A DNA stretch of 64,000 nucleotides. Source: Bog-756 sp963831535 (lineage in GTDB: Bacteria; Actinomycetota; Acidimicrobiia; Acidimicrobiales; RAAP-2). The stretch's first letter is position 1. Each line of letters begins with the position of its first letter. The stretch covers positions 124,001 through 188,000 of the forward strand of contig CAWHQP010000001.1 in assembly GCA_963831535.1 (NCBI GenBank), read 5' to 3'. Below the pieces are notes generated by a model that did no database searches, was not told where the DNA came from, and saw nothing but the letters and a program-made list of their open reading frames with translations. Position numbers and translations under genes: made by a program. Positions 42,346-51,694 of this stretch are shown here, one piece after another.

Positions 42346-43589
42346 TCAGCCCGCGTCGGGGCCGAGTGCGGCCAGCTGGTCCAGTCGTCGGTCGAGGAAC
42401 CGGTGCTCGGCGACATTGTCGGTCTGGTCCCGGGCCAGGCGGTAGGAGTCGGCGGCCTCGTCAAAACGTCCGCACCGGCGCAGCAGGTCGGCACGGGTAG
42501 CCGCATACAGGTGGTAGCCGTCGAGCTCCCGGGCCAGCGCGGGATCGTCCACGAGCGCCAGTCCGGCCGCCGGTGAGTCGGCCATGGCCACGGCCACCGC
42601 CCGGTTGAGACGGACCACGGCGGTCGGCTCCCAGACGAGCAACCGGTCGTAAAGCCGGACGATGGCGGCCCAGTCGGTGAGGTCGGAACGGGGGGCGGCC
42701 ACATGGAGGGCGGCGATACAGGCCTTGATCCCGTAGGGCCCTTCCCGCTCCATGTTCTGGGCCTGCTCGAGGAGGGCCAGCCCGGCGGCCACCTCGGCGC
42801 GGTCCCAGCGCGACCGGTCCTGGTCCTCGAGGGTGACCGGCATCCCGTCGTCGTCGAGGCGGGCCTGACGCCGGGCGTCCTGGAAGCGCATCATGGCGGC
42901 CAGGGCCGAGCGGCTCGGACTCGTCAGGGGCAACAGTTCGATCACCACCCCGCACAGCCGGAGCGCCTCGTCGCACAGGTCGACGTTGACCAGTCGACGC
43001 CCGAGGGTGGCAGGTAGCCGGCGTTGAAGATGAGGTAGATGACGGCCAGTACCGCCCCCAGGCGCCCGGCCAGCTCGTCAGGGGACGGGACCCGGTAGGC
43101 GATGGCCGCCTCGCGGATCTTGCGCTTGGCCCGCACGACCCGCTGGGCCAGGGCCGTCTCCGAGATCAGGAAGGCCTTGGCCACCTCCTCGGTGGTGAGG
43201 CCGCCGAGCGACCGGAGGGTCAGGGCCACCTGGGCCTCGAGGCTGAGGGCGGGTGACAGCAGGTGAAGATCAGTCGCAGCCGATCGTCGGGGATGGGATC
43301 GGAGCCGTCCCCGAGGTCCCAGGTGATGGCCAACTCCCCCCAGGCCCGCTGGCGCCGGCGCCGAGGCCGTCGCGCTCCGCAACCGGTCCACGGCCTTGCG
43401 TCGGGCCGTGGTCACCAGCCAGCCGGCCGGGTTGTCGGGTATCCCGGTCGTGGGCCAGCTGACCGTGGCGGCCACCCAGGCGTCCTGGAGCGCCTCCTCG
43501 GCCAGGTCGAAGTCGCCGAGGATCCCGATGAGGCGGGCCAGGACCCGACCCCGGTCGGCCCGGTAGACGGACTCGAGGACCCCGTCCAC
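42346..43589 (-). CDS. ECF RNA polymerase sigma factor, ECF42 type (frame changes)
   Basis: Reads as one protein of about 414 aa after three frame changes (G run 43336-43341, CCC near 43251, and near 43003). Sigma2 region: GDFDLAEEALQDAWVAA and NPAGWLVTTARRKAVDRLR; sigma4: LRSLGGLTTEEVAKAFLISETALAQRVVRAKRKI; then a long C-terminal extension (VIYLIFNAGYLPPSG, LTDWAAIVRLYDRLL, LNRAVAVAMAD, AATRADLLRRCGRFDEA) with TPR-like helices. This extension and a DGPF-domain protein directly upstream are the hallmarks of the ECF42 group. GTG 43589 is the likely start. The signal it answers is unknown; in this group there is no anti-sigma and the C-terminal domain seems to be needed for function. Confidence 0.82.
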
Positions 43590-43627
43590 CGGACCCGACC
43601 GGCCGGAGACCGCTCGCTGTCCCAGGG

Positions 43628-43976
43628 CTACATCTCCGCCACGGGACGCACCTCGACCGAGCCGAACTTGGCCGAGGGGACCATGGCCGCACACGGCCAG
43701 AGCGTGGTCGAGGCTGTCGAAGTCGACGATGTAGTAGCCCGACATCCACTCCTTGGTCTCGGCGAAGGGGCCGTCGACGGTGAGGGTCTCCCCGTCCCGG
43801 ACCCGGACGGTGGTGGCCGTGCTGGGGTCGTTCAGCGGATCGCCGGTGAAGGTGTGGCCCCGGTCCACCAGCTGCTTGCTGAACTCGCCGTAGTCGGCCA
43901 TCAGTTGGTCCCACTCCGGGCTGCCCGGGGTGGGGTGGAGCTCGGGGTCGTTGTGGATGATCAACATGTAGCGCAT
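43628..43976 (-). CDS. DGPF (YCII-related) domain protein, partner of the ECF42 sigma factor
   Basis: A 115-aa YCII/DGPF-family protein: MRYMLIIHNDPE at the start, VRDGETLTVDGPFAETKEWMSGYYIVD with the DGPF motif, and PSAKFGSVEVRPVAEM at the end. The last quarter is in another frame; deleting one base near 43695 gives a continuous 348-base frame ending with TAG at 43630-43628. ATG 43976 has AAGGAG seven bases before it. DGPF proteins are the regular genomic neighbours of ECF42 sigma factors and are among their targets in Streptomyces; biochemical role unknown. Confidence 0.82.
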
Positions 43977-44112
43977 GGCACTCTCCTTCGTCGGGCCCCG
44001 GACGGTCCGGGGTCCCTCGTCCCCCTGATGACGGAGCCGACGGGGCCGGATCGACAGGTCCGGCGGGGATTTCCCTCGCCACAGTCGGAATTCTCCCACG
44101 GCGTGCCGCGGA

Positions 44113-44118
44113 TAGCCT
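44113..44118 (+). promoter_or_regulatory. -10 element TAGCCT of the DUF1543-like gene
   Basis: TAGCCT is seven bases before ATG 44126 with no ribosome-binding site, as in leaderless transcripts. Confidence 0.45.
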
Positions 44119-44125
44119 CGGCGAG

Positions 44126-44371
44126 ATGCATCTCTATGTCGCCTTCCTGGGTGGCCCCCTGGCCGACGGCCGGATGGGCGAGGGACACGAAGTGGTCGTG
44201 GTCGTGGCCGAGGACCTGAAGGCGGCCAAGACGGCGGCCAAGGCCAAGTGGAGCGGGGTGGGCCGAGGTCACGTGGACGCCCTCCAGCGGATCGACATGG
44301 TCGACGGCTTCGCCATCGCGCTGGCCGAGGCCGGTTCGGGCGACCGGGTGGTCCTCGACGACTACAACTGA
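44126..44371 (+). CDS. DUF1543-like small protein (81 aa)
   Basis: An 81-aa protein with the pattern of DUF1543: MHLYVAFLGGPLADGRMGEGHEVVVVVAEDLKAA (split), AKWSGVGRGHVDALQRIDMVDGF and a final hydrophobic strand. No signal peptide. The family has no known activity. Preceded by a leaderless-type promoter. Confidence 0.65.
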   Translation: MHLYVAFLGGPLADGRMGEGHEVVVVVAEDLKAAKTAAKAKWSGVGRGHVDALQRIDMVDGFAIALAEAGSGDRVVLDDYN

Positions 44372-44476
44372 AGGTCCACCAACCCGCTCGACCACGCGCC
44401 CGCCACCAGAGCGTCGGTGATGAGATCCTCCCGGCCGCGGCCCGGCCCCGGATGGTCAGCGCCCCGGTGGCTGGGC

Positions 44477-44482
44477 GATACT
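44477..44482 (+). promoter_or_regulatory. -10 element GATACT of the DUF2237 gene
   Basis: GATACT lies six bases before ATG 44489, the same hexamer and spacing as at the PD40 gene starting at 23440. Confidence 0.5.
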
Positions 44483-44488
44483 GCAGCC

Positions 44489-44881
44489 ATGGTCGATCGA
44501 AACGTCCTGGGCGGCGAACTCGAGCCGTGCGGCACCGACCCGCTCACCGGCTTCTACCGCGACGGGTGCTGTGCCACCGGTCCCGAGGACCTGGGTAGCC
44601 ACACCATCTGTGCCGTGGTCACGGCCGAATTCCTCGAGCACCAGCGCTCCATCGGCAACGATCTCGTCACCCCCATGCCCCAGTACCGGTTTCCCGGGCT
44701 GGTGCCCGGCGACCGCTGGTGCGTCACCGCCGCCAACTGGCTCCGGGCCCACCAGGACGGGGCGGCCGCCTATGTGGTGCTGGCCTCGACCCACGAACGA
44801 TGCCTCGACATCGTGCCCCTGGACGCCCTCGAGTCCCACGCCGTCGACGTGCCCGCCGGCCCCGGCGAGCTCGGGGACTGA
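44489..44881 (+). CDS. DUF2237 family protein
   Basis: A 130-aa protein matching DUF2237: NVLGGELEPCGTDPLTGFYRDGCC, DLGSHTICAVVTAEFLEHQRSIGNDL, PGLVPGDRWCVTAANWLRAHQDGAA and LASTHERCLDIVPLDAL. The conserved Cys, Asp and His residues suggest a metal site, but no activity is established. Convergent with the parA-like gene 22 bases away. Confidence 0.88.
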   Translation: MVDRNVLGGELEPCGTDPLTGFYRDGCCATGPEDLGSHTICAVVTAEFLEHQRSIGNDLVTPMPQYRFPGLVPGDRWCVTAANWLRAHQDGAAAYVVLASTHERCLDIVPLDALESHAVDVPAGPGELGD

Positions 44882-44903
44882 CCGGCCGCTCGCCGGTCCG
44901 ACG

Positions 44904-45488
44904 TCACCCCGGTCGCCTGCGGACGGCCTTCTTCAGCACCGCGGCGTAGGCGTCGAGGCCCTCTCGGTAGAGCCGGGCCTCGGGCCCCGAGGCGATGCCC
45001 ACCCGCTCGGGGATGATCCCCCAGATGGGGACCTGGTTCTCCGTCCACCACTGCACGGCCGCGTCCAGGTCGTTGGTGCCCAGCCGGGCGGCGCAGATCA
45101 CCACGCCGTGGGGGGTCCTGGTGCCGATCATCTCGAGGGTCGCCACCACCCGCGAGTACTCGACCCCACCGGCCCGGGTGGGGATGACCACGGCGTCGGC
45201 CCGGTCGAGGGCGGCCCGTACGATCCGCTCGTCACCCGGTGGGGTGTCGACCACCGACAGCCCGGTGTCGCCGGACATGGCCCGGGCCACCGTCCGTTCG
45301 GACGGGGCCTCGATCAGGTCGACGCCGTCGATCGGGCTCTCCTCCAGCCACTCGGCCGACGAGGCCTGGCGGTCGGCGTCGATGAGGGTCACCGGGTCCC
45401 AGCCGCGTTCGACGGCTGCGGCCGACAGGTAGACCGAGGTGGTGGTCTTGCCCACGCCACCTTTCACGTTGCTGACCACGATGTTCAT
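44904..45488 (-). CDS. Orphan ParA-family ATPase
   Basis: A 194-aa P-loop ATPase with the deviant Walker A KGGVGKTT at residues 9-16, LIDADRQ (Walker A' region), SVVDTPPGD and a C-terminal YREGLDAYAAVLKKA helix. It resembles short single-domain ParA/MinD proteins that segregate plasmids or position proteins. No ParB, MinE or centromere-like repeats lie next to it. GGAGAGTGGAG precedes ATG 45488. Partner unknown. Confidence 0.82.
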   Translation of the reverse strand: MNIVVSNVKGGVGKTTTSVYLSAAAVERGWDPVTLIDADRQASSAEWLEESPIDGVDLIEAPSERTVARAMSGDTGLSVVDTPPGDERIVRAALDRADAVVIPTRAGGVEYSRVVATLEMIGTRTPHGVVICAARLGTNDLDAAVQWWTENQVPIWGIIPERVGIASGPEARLYREGLDAYAAVLKKAVRRRPG

Positions 45489-45662
45489 CGAACCACTCCA
45501 CTCTCCTTGGTGCCGCACCGGCCGAACCTCGCCCCGCCGTGCGCCGCGGGGTCGACGATAGCCGAAGTGGTTCCGAAGCTGACCAGGGGAAACAAGGGGA
45601 TTTCGCCTGCGTGCGGAGGCGGGTTGACACCCACGCGGGCCCGACGGCGAGCATCTCGGACC

Positions 45663-46530
45663 GTGACCACTCCCTTCTCCGACGCCACGACCGTGCGCGC
45701 CACCGGCTCGGGTCGTTACGAGGGGACCATCGACCCGGAGTGGAACCTGTTCCCCCTGCCCCAGGGTGGCGTGGTCACCGCCGTGGCCCTCCGGGCCATG
45801 GCCGAGGAGCTCGGTCGATCCCGACCAGGTGGCCCGCACGCTGCACACCGCCTTCGCCGCCCAGGTGGCCCACGGGCCGGTCGACGTGGAGGTGGAGCTG
45901 CTCCGCCGGGGCCGGTCCATGTCCCACCTGCGGGCCGAAGTGGCCAATCCCGGATCGACCCGGGGCCATCTGACCACGGCGATCTTCGGGTCGAAACGAC
46001 CTGGCTTCGATTTCACCGACCTCCGGCCACCCGCCGACATCCGCCGCCGTCGGACTGCCCGACCTGGCGCCAACCCCCGCCGCCGGGGGTGGAGGGCTTC
46101 CGACCCATGCCCTTCTGGAACGAGCTGGTCGAGGGGCGGACGGTGACCGGCCATCCCCCGTGGGAGGAGTACGTGCCCGACCGGGCCGAGCGGGTCGTCT
46201 GGTACCGGTTCGACGAGACCCCGTATCCTCGACGACGGTACCGTCGACCCCTTTGCGCTGGTGGTTCTGGCCGACACCATGCCCGGCGCGGTGGGCGAAC
46301 GGGTGGGCCCCTCCGAGCGGGAGTGGTTCGCTCCGAGCATCGACCTCACCGTGCACCTGCTCGACCACTGCCACTCGCCGTGGGTCCTGGCCCACAACCG
46401 GGCCCGCTTCGCCGGTGACGGCTACGCCTCGGCCGACATGGCCCTGTGGGACTGCGGTGACGACGGGGGCGACCCACCCCGTCTGGTGGCCTACGCCACC
46501 CAGCTGTTCCTCTTCTCCTTCGCCGCCTGA
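45663..46530 (+). CDS. Acyl-CoA thioesterase-like protein (frame changes)
   Basis: About 289 aa when joined over roughly three frame changes (near 45815, 46040 and 46225). Double hotdog features: FPLPQGGVVTAVALRAM near the start, ARTLHTAFAAQVAHGPVDVEVELLRRGRSMSHLRAEV, FGSKRPGFDF, then VLADTMPGAVGERVG, IDLTVHLLDH, WVLAHNRARFAGDGYASADMALWD and YATQLFLFSF. This matches the acyl-CoA thioesterase (TesB-like, 4HBT_3) type. GTG 45663 follows TTGACA at 45624-45629 and GAGCAT, a possible promoter. Divergent from parA. Confidence 0.72.
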
Positions 46531-46560
46531 CCCCTGGTGTCCGCCGCGTGGCGGAGCCGA

Positions 46561-49353
46561 TCACCCGGTGGCGTCGATGTCGAGGACCACCGGCGGCAGC
46601 ACGGTGCCGGTCGACGTCTGCAGCTGGATATCGAGCACGTAGAGGCCGGCGACGGGAGCGGTCACGGTGACCAGTTGGCTGGCCGCCGGCCCCGGTGTGC
46701 AGGTGGTCGTCCCCGCCGCGGTCGAACCCGTCGACGGGCCGATGGCCAACTGGCCGGCCGCCGGGTCGACGGCCAGGCCGCTCCCGGTGGTGCTCCATCG
46801 GATGGTGACGGCTCCCGATACCGCCGGTACCGCTCCCACCGCGACGGTGGTGGGTACACCGGCCCGGACCGTGGTGCCGCCGCCGGGGACGGTGAAGCCC
46901 ACGGCGGGGAGGCGGCCCGACCCGTAGGACGGGGGGCTGGCCCCGGGTGCGGCTCCCCACGAGGTGTCAGGGGCCGAACCGAGTCCGAAGGTCAGCACCC
47001 CGCCGGAGGTGACGATCGAGGCGGGCAGCCACGGCTGGTTCCAGTCGGTGGCGCCCGCATGGTTCGAGGATGCGGCGGGGGCGAAGGTGGTCTGACCACA
47101 CGAGGACTTCGACGCCGGTGCCTCCACCCCGGTCACGGTCAGGGCGTGCACATAGGGGGTGGATGCCGAGGCCCCCGGCGCGTGAATGACGATGCGGTGA
47201 CCGTCGGGCAGGGCTACCACCGCCTCGGGGAAGAGCGGGCTGGCCAGGGCCAGGTCGGCGGTCCCCGGCGTCACCGGATACATGCCGAGAGCGGCCCACA
47301 CGTACCACGACGAGATGGCCCCGAGATCGTCGTTACCCGGTTCGTTGGCCGGCGTATCGGAGTAGAGGGTGTCGGCGATGGTCCGGACCACCTGCTGGGC
47401 CCGCCACGGCGCTCCGACGTAGTCGTACTCCCACGGCGTCCACAGACTCGGCTCGTTGCCGGCCCAGTCGAAGGGGAGGTTGCGGGTGGCGTTGAGCGAG
47501 GTGAAGAAGGTGTCCAGCTTGGCCACGGTGGCGGTGTCCCCACCCATCAGGGTGGACAGCGCGGACAGGTCCTGGGGGACCGACCAGGAGTACTGGATGG
47601 CGTTGCCCTCCTCGAAACCCAGCTGGCCACCCGGTTCGAGTTGGGCGGCCTGGAACGCCGGCCCGGAAGGGAAGCTCCCGTCGTCCGACCGGGCCCCGAT
47701 GTAGCCGGTGGCCGGATTGAACAGGTACTCCCAGTTGTGGGCGCGCTGCATCATGGCGTCCTGCAGGCCCACGTCCCCCAGGGCCCCGGCCATCTGGGCG
47801 ATGGCGAAGTCGTCCAGCGCGTACTCGAGGGTCACCGAACCGCCGATCGAGTAGTCGATGGAGGTGAGGTCGAGGGAGTCCGCGTCCACGTAGTGCTGGG
47901 CGAGGTACTGGTCGAGGTACTGGCGCTCGATCTCCAGTCCGTGCCCGGTCTCGTCCTGGGTGGCTCCCTTCACCATGGCGGCGAGGGCCGCCTTCTCGTT
48001 GAAGTTCCGGACCCCGAAGGCGTAGGCGGCGGCGATGATCGGGTCGGCGGAGTCCCCGTTCATCTGGGACTCGTCCCCATCGGCGATGGCCCATTTGGGC
48101 AGCCATCCCCCCTGTGCGGCGTCGTTGATCAGTGACTGGACCATGGCCCCGGCCCGGCGCCGGGCCAGCACGGAGACCAGTTCGATCTCCGAACGGTAGA
48201 TGTCCCACTCGGAGAAGTTGGCGTACTGGGCCCCGTCCGTCGCCCGGTGCACCCGTCCGTCGGCGCCGGTGTAGCGACCGTTGTCGTCACTGACCACGTC
48301 GGGATCGAGGAGGGAGTGGTAGAGGGCGGTGTAGAACGTACGGCGCTGGGCCGGCGTGCCCCCGCCGATGCGGATCCGCCCGAGAATGGCGTTCCAGGTC
48401 TGCGTGGCCTGTGACTGGACGCGGCCGAGGGACCAACCCGGATCCTCCACCCGCAGATTGTCGAGGGCGTCGGCCACACTGACAAAGGAGATCCCGACCT
48501 TCATCATGACCGCCTGGTGCTGGCGGGCGTCGAAGGTGACATAGGCACCGCAGGCCGCACCGGTGCACGACGTGGCACCGGCCGAGACCGCCGGTCCGTC
48601 CCAACTGCCCGCCGAGGTGAACGGGCGGTTGAACCGGGCGGCGAAGTACAGCGTGTAGTTGGTGCCGGTCTGACAGAACTGGCCGCTCGTGACCTGGCCG
48701 CTGATCCCCTCGTCGCCGTCGAGCCGGAACCCGGAAGCGGTGACCGGATTGGCACTCCCGGCCACCTTGAACAGGAGGTTGGCCGAACCGGTGCGCGGGA
48801 AGGTGAACCGGGACAACCCGGTGCGGGTGGTCACGGCCAACGCCGTCGTCACGTGGGACGAGCTGAGGGTGACCCCGTAGCGTCCCGGCGCGGCGTCCTC
48901 GGTGGCGTGCGAGAACGACGCGGTGGTGGCCTCGGGGTCGGTGCCGATGGGACCCACCGTGGGCAGGATCGGCACATCCTGGTAGCTGGGGCAGCCGGTG
49001 CCGCTCAGGTGGGTGAGACTGAAGCCGTTGATGGCGGAGTCGGCAGCGGAGTAGCCACCGCCGGACCCGGCCAGGTTCGGGGTGGTGTCCGGGCTCCACT
49101 GGATCATCCCGAAGGGCAGGTCGGCGCCGGGGAACTCCCCCACCGTCCCCGGGCTGACCGGTCCGGTGCCCGTGCCGTCGAGGGGACGGACCAGGCTGGC
49201 CGGATCGCTGACCAGGGCGTCGGGGTGGCCCGCCGCCTGGGCTGCCTGCGCGGTCCCCGAGGCCGGACCGATGGTCGTCCACCCACCCACCACCATCAGG
49301 GCCACCATGCCGATAGCCAGGTGGCCCGCCACTCCCCCCCGGCGTCCGCTCAT
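46561..49353 (-). CDS. Glycoside hydrolase family 92 alpha-mannosidase, secreted
   Basis: A 930-aa secreted enzyme. A signal peptide (about 1-42) precedes the GH92 N-terminal beta domain (VGEFPGADLPFGMIQWSPDT, GYSAADSAINGFSLTHLSGTGC) and the helical catalytic domain (YTALYHSLLDPDVVSDDNGRYTG, FSEWDIYRSEIELVSVLA, DGDESQMNGD, LPFDWAGNEPSLWTPWEYDYVGAPW and GNDDLGAISSWYVWAALGMYPV). Family 92 enzymes are Ca2+-dependent exo-alpha-mannosidases. A C-terminal beta domain (about 760-930) follows. ATG 49353 is preferred over 49404 because the signal peptide then starts normally; neither has a clear ribosome-binding site. It would act on mannose-rich glycans outside the cell. Confidence 0.92.
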   Translation of the reverse strand: MSGRRGGVAGHLAIGMVALMVVGGWTTIGPASGTAQAAQAAGHPDALVSDPASLVRPLDGTGTGPVSPGTVGEFPGADLPFGMIQWSPDTTPNLAGSGGGYSAADSAINGFSLTHLSGTGCPSYQDVPILPTVGPIGTDPEATTASFSHATEDAAPGRYGVTLSSSHVTTALAVTTRTGLSRFTFPRTGSANLLFKVAGSANPVTASGFRLDGDEGISGQVTSGQFCQTGTNYTLYFAARFNRPFTSAGSWDGPAVSAGATSCTGAACGAYVTFDARQHQAVMMKVGISFVSVADALDNLRVEDPGWSLGRVQSQATQTWNAILGRIRIGGGTPAQRRTFYTALYHSLLDPDVVSDDNGRYTGADGRVHRATDGAQYANFSEWDIYRSEIELVSVLARRRAGAMVQSLINDAAQGGWLPKWAIADGDESQMNGDSADPIIAAAYAFGVRNFNEKAALAAMVKGATQDETGHGLEIERQYLDQYLAQHYVDADSLDLTSIDYSIGGSVTLEYALDDFAIAQMAGALGDVGLQDAMMQRAHNWEYLFNPATGYIGARSDDGSFPSGPAFQAAQLEPGGQLGFEEGNAIQYSWSVPQDLSALSTLMGGDTATVAKLDTFFTSLNATRNLPFDWAGNEPSLWTPWEYDYVGAPWRAQQVVRTIADTLYSDTPANEPGNDDLGAISSWYVWAALGMYPVTPGTADLALASPLFPEAVVALPDGHRIVIHAPGASASTPYVHALTVTGVEAPASKSSCGQTTFAPAASSNHAGATDWNQPWLPASIVTSGGVLTFGLGSAPDTSWGAAPGASPPSYGSGRLPAVGFTVPGGGTTVRAGVPTTVAVGAVPAVSGAVTIRWSTTGSGLAVDPAAGQLAIGPSTGSTAAGTTTCTPGPAASQLVTVTAPVAGLYVLDIQLQTSTGTVLPPVVLDIDATG

Positions 49354-49415
49354 GGGCGTCGACGGTAGTGGAGTGGATGGTCGTGGCGCCGGGCGGCACG
49401 GCACCCGACCACCCT

Positions 49416-49826
49416 CTACACCACGGCCACCACGGTGAGTACCACCAACGCGGTCAGATAGACGGTGACGGCCATGATCACCCAGCCGGGAACCTTGGCG
49501 AACCCGTTGGTGGCCAAGGCCCGGCGGGACTGGTGTTCCCGCAGGGAACCGCCGACGACGAAGATGACGGCGAGGAGGCCGTAGCCGATGCCGAGGGCCA
49601 CGAACCGGGCCCTCGGCTCATCACCCAGTTTGGGCAGGACGGCACCGACGCCGAGGGCTACCGCCGCGGCGGCGATACCACAGCGCCACCACGCCAGCAA
49701 CGTGCGCTCCTCGGCGAAGTACGTGCGACGAGAGGCATCGGGAAACCGGCGCTCGACGGCCAGCGGTTCATCGGCGAGTCGCTCATCGACTGGTTGTTCA
49801 CCGCCGGGGTGTTCATCGGCGTCCAC
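49416..49826 (-). CDS. DUF202 family membrane protein
   Basis: A 136-aa protein with the DUF202 (YidH) signature RRTYFAEERTLLAWWRCGIAAAAVALG and three hydrophobic segments. The acidic N-terminal 25 residues are extra. Function unknown in the family. It stands ten bases downstream of a larger membrane-protein gene on the same strand, so both are likely transcribed together. Confidence 0.82.
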   Translation of the reverse strand: MDADEHPGGEQPVDERLADEPLAVERRFPDASRRTYFAEERTLLAWWRCGIAAAAVALGVGAVLPKLGDEPRARFVALGIGYGLLAVIFVVGGSLREHQSRRALATNGFAKVPGWVIMAVTVYLTALVVLTVVAVV

Positions 49827-49835
49827 GGCCCTCCT

Positions 49836-50795
49836 TCACGATTCGGCCGGCGCCGGCTCGATCGTCGCGGCTTCGTCGTCGACCCGACCTCCGACGGTGA
49901 GTTTGGCGCTCATCTTGATGGCCTTGACCGAGCTGGTGGCACCGGTCTGGAGGACGACGGCCACGGCCAGGAGCACGATGGCCAGATAGAAGAAGGTGTG
50001 GGAGCCGAGCATGAGGATGGCCACCCGCCCGAGGGCGAACGGCGGCGCACACACCAGGGCCCCGATGGCCCCGCCAACCGCCGAGGCAGCCAGTTTGTCC
50101 CGCCGGGAACGCTCCGACTTCACCCCGACCAGCCGGGCCGGGACGGCCACGTACGCCACCATCATCACCGCCACCACCGCCCCCAGGGTGATAGAGAACC
50201 AGACCTTGCCCCACCGGTCGACGACCATGGTGGCGAAGCCGAGAGCCAGGCCGACGACCACGCCCCACGCCAGGATGGTGCGCAGGTGCCGGCGGGCCTG
50301 GGTGAATCCGGGTCGGATCTCCGGGGGCCCGGGGCGGGATATGGCGAAGGCGAAGACCGCGTTCAGATAGAAGCTCCCGGCGGTGAGGCCGGCGATGACC
50401 AGAAGCACCACGGCCAGGAGTGGGCCGTGGAAGATGTGGAACTCATGGCCGTGCAGGGCATGGGCCTTGAGGTCGAGCATGGCGGCCCAGATCCACATGG
50501 CCGGGAGGATCTGGACCAGGGTCAGCCGCCAGTTGGTGAACAGCAGCCTGATCCCTTGGAAAAGCATGGAGAACGCCCCCACGATGAGGGCCAGGGGGGC
50601 AAGTAGCCGACTCCGTTGGCTCAGGGCCACGATGGCCTGTTCCACCATGGCGTCGTCGCCCTCGCGGATGGCCCGGGCCAGACGTCGGAATTGGACGGCC
50701 ACCACGGCCCGACGGGTCTGAGCTGATGGGCCGTCCCCCGGGGGGGACGGCGACGGATCGGTGGGTTCGGAGGTCGGGACCACGTCCGGGCTCAC
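49836..50795 (-). CDS. Multi-pass membrane protein of unknown function
   Basis: A 319-aa protein with six predicted membrane segments after a polar Pro-rich N-terminus. Notable are the His-rich loop AHALHGHEFHIFHGPLL and the motif FAFAISRPGPPEIRPGF. No family recognised with confidence. Start GTG or ATG at 50795; ten bases separate its stop from the DUF202 gene. Function unknown. Confidence 0.6.
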   Translation of the reverse strand: MSPDVVPTSEPTDPSPSPPGDGPSAQTRRAVVAVQFRRLARAIREGDDAMVEQAIVALSQRSRLLAPLALIVGAFSMLFQGIRLLFTNWRLTLVQILPAMWIWAAMLDLKAHALHGHEFHIFHGPLLAVVLLVIAGLTAGSFYLNAVFAFAISRPGPPEIRPGFTQARRHLRTILAWGVVVGLALGFATMVVDRWGKVWFSITLGAVVAVMMVAYVAVPARLVGVKSERSRRDKLAASAVGGAIGALVCAPPFALGRVAILMLGSHTFFYLAIVLLAVAVVLQTGATSSVKAIKMSAKLTVGGRVDDEAATIEPAPAES

Positions 50796-50847
50796 CCTCC
50801 TCCCTCCCCGCGCGATACGACGCCCGGAGACCGGGACATCGGCCGGA

Positions 50848-51120
50848 CTACCCCAGGATCTTGGCCTTCTGAGCCTCGAACTCCGCCTCGGTCAGCGCCC
50901 CCGAGTCCCGCAGCGCGGCCAGCTGCGTCAGCTGGGCGATGGGGTCCGGTGCAGCCGCCGCCGGGGCCGGCGCCGGGGCGGGCGCGTACTCGGGCTCCGG
51001 CGCGGCCTGCTGCTGGGCTGCGGCCTGCTTGTTGGCTACATGGGATCCCACCACGGCAGCGGTCCCCACCACGGCAGTGGTGCGGACAGCCATTCGTGCG
51101 ATCGGTCGTCGTCTCAACAT
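50848..51120 (-). CDS. SHOCT-domain small membrane protein
   Basis: A 90-aa protein: N-terminal hydrophobic stretch (VRTTAVVGTAAVVGSHVA), an Ala/Pro linker and a C-terminal SHOCT domain (LAALRDSGALTEAEFEAQKAKILG). SHOCT tails are thought to mediate oligomerisation. It forms a pair with the DUF6325-type gene 25 bases upstream, an arrangement seen often in actinobacteria. A second SHOCT protein occurs at 60760. Confidence 0.82.
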   Translation of the reverse strand: MLRRRPIARMAVRTTAVVGTAAVVGSHVANKQAAAQQQAAPEPEYAPAPAPAPAAAAPDPIAQLTQLAALRDSGALTEAEFEAQKAKILG

Positions 51121-51145
51121 GTCGTCTCTCCTGTCGTGGAACGGT

Positions 51146-51568
51146 TCAGACTGCCGGCGGCAGTGCGGACATTGCGGCTTCGATCAGCTCGTAGGGGATG
51201 CGGGCGCCGTCGAGCAGCACCCCGCCCGAATCGCGCACGGCCTGGGCGAACGGCGCGGCCCATAGGTCCTCCCACAACAGGAGGGCGGCCGACGAGTTGG
51301 GCTCCAACTGGGTGGCGGCGTACTCGATGTCCTCGGGACTGATGAGCCCGCCGACGTCGGCCTCGAGCTCGGCAAAGGCCCCGAATCCCTCGAGGTCCTC
51401 GATCTCGAAACTGACGACGTTCCCCTCGGCGTCCTTGCCGATGAAGATGAGGTCGAGGATCCGGACGGTTCCCGACTCCACCAGGGCGATCAGCTCGGGG
51501 GCGATCTCCCCGTTGAACTTATTGCCCGGGAATCCCACGATGATGTATTCGACTGGTCCTGTGGTCAT
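51146..51568 (-). CDS. DUF6325-like protein
   Basis: A 140-aa acidic protein beginning GPVEYIIVGFPGNKFNGEIAPELIAL with RILDLIFIGKDAEGNV in the middle and ALLLWEDLWAAPFAQAVRDSGG near the end. This matches the small acidic family (DUF6325/DUF1269-related) that usually accompanies a SHOCT protein, as it does here. Function unknown. Confidence 0.72.
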   Translation of the reverse strand: MTTGPVEYIIVGFPGNKFNGEIAPELIALVESGTVRILDLIFIGKDAEGNVVSFEIEDLEGFGAFAELEADVGGLISPEDIEYAATQLEPNSSAALLLWEDLWAAPFAQAVRDSGGVLLDGARIPYELIEAAMSALPPAV

Positions 51569-51694
51569 GTGCGGTGCTCCTCACCTTCTGGTTGGTTCAG
51601 GGTACGTGATCGGCGGGGTCGGTGTCCTCATCCGGACCGGGTGATTGGCCCGGGGTGGTTGGGCTGGGTTCGTCGGTGCGGGTTCAGCCGGTGG

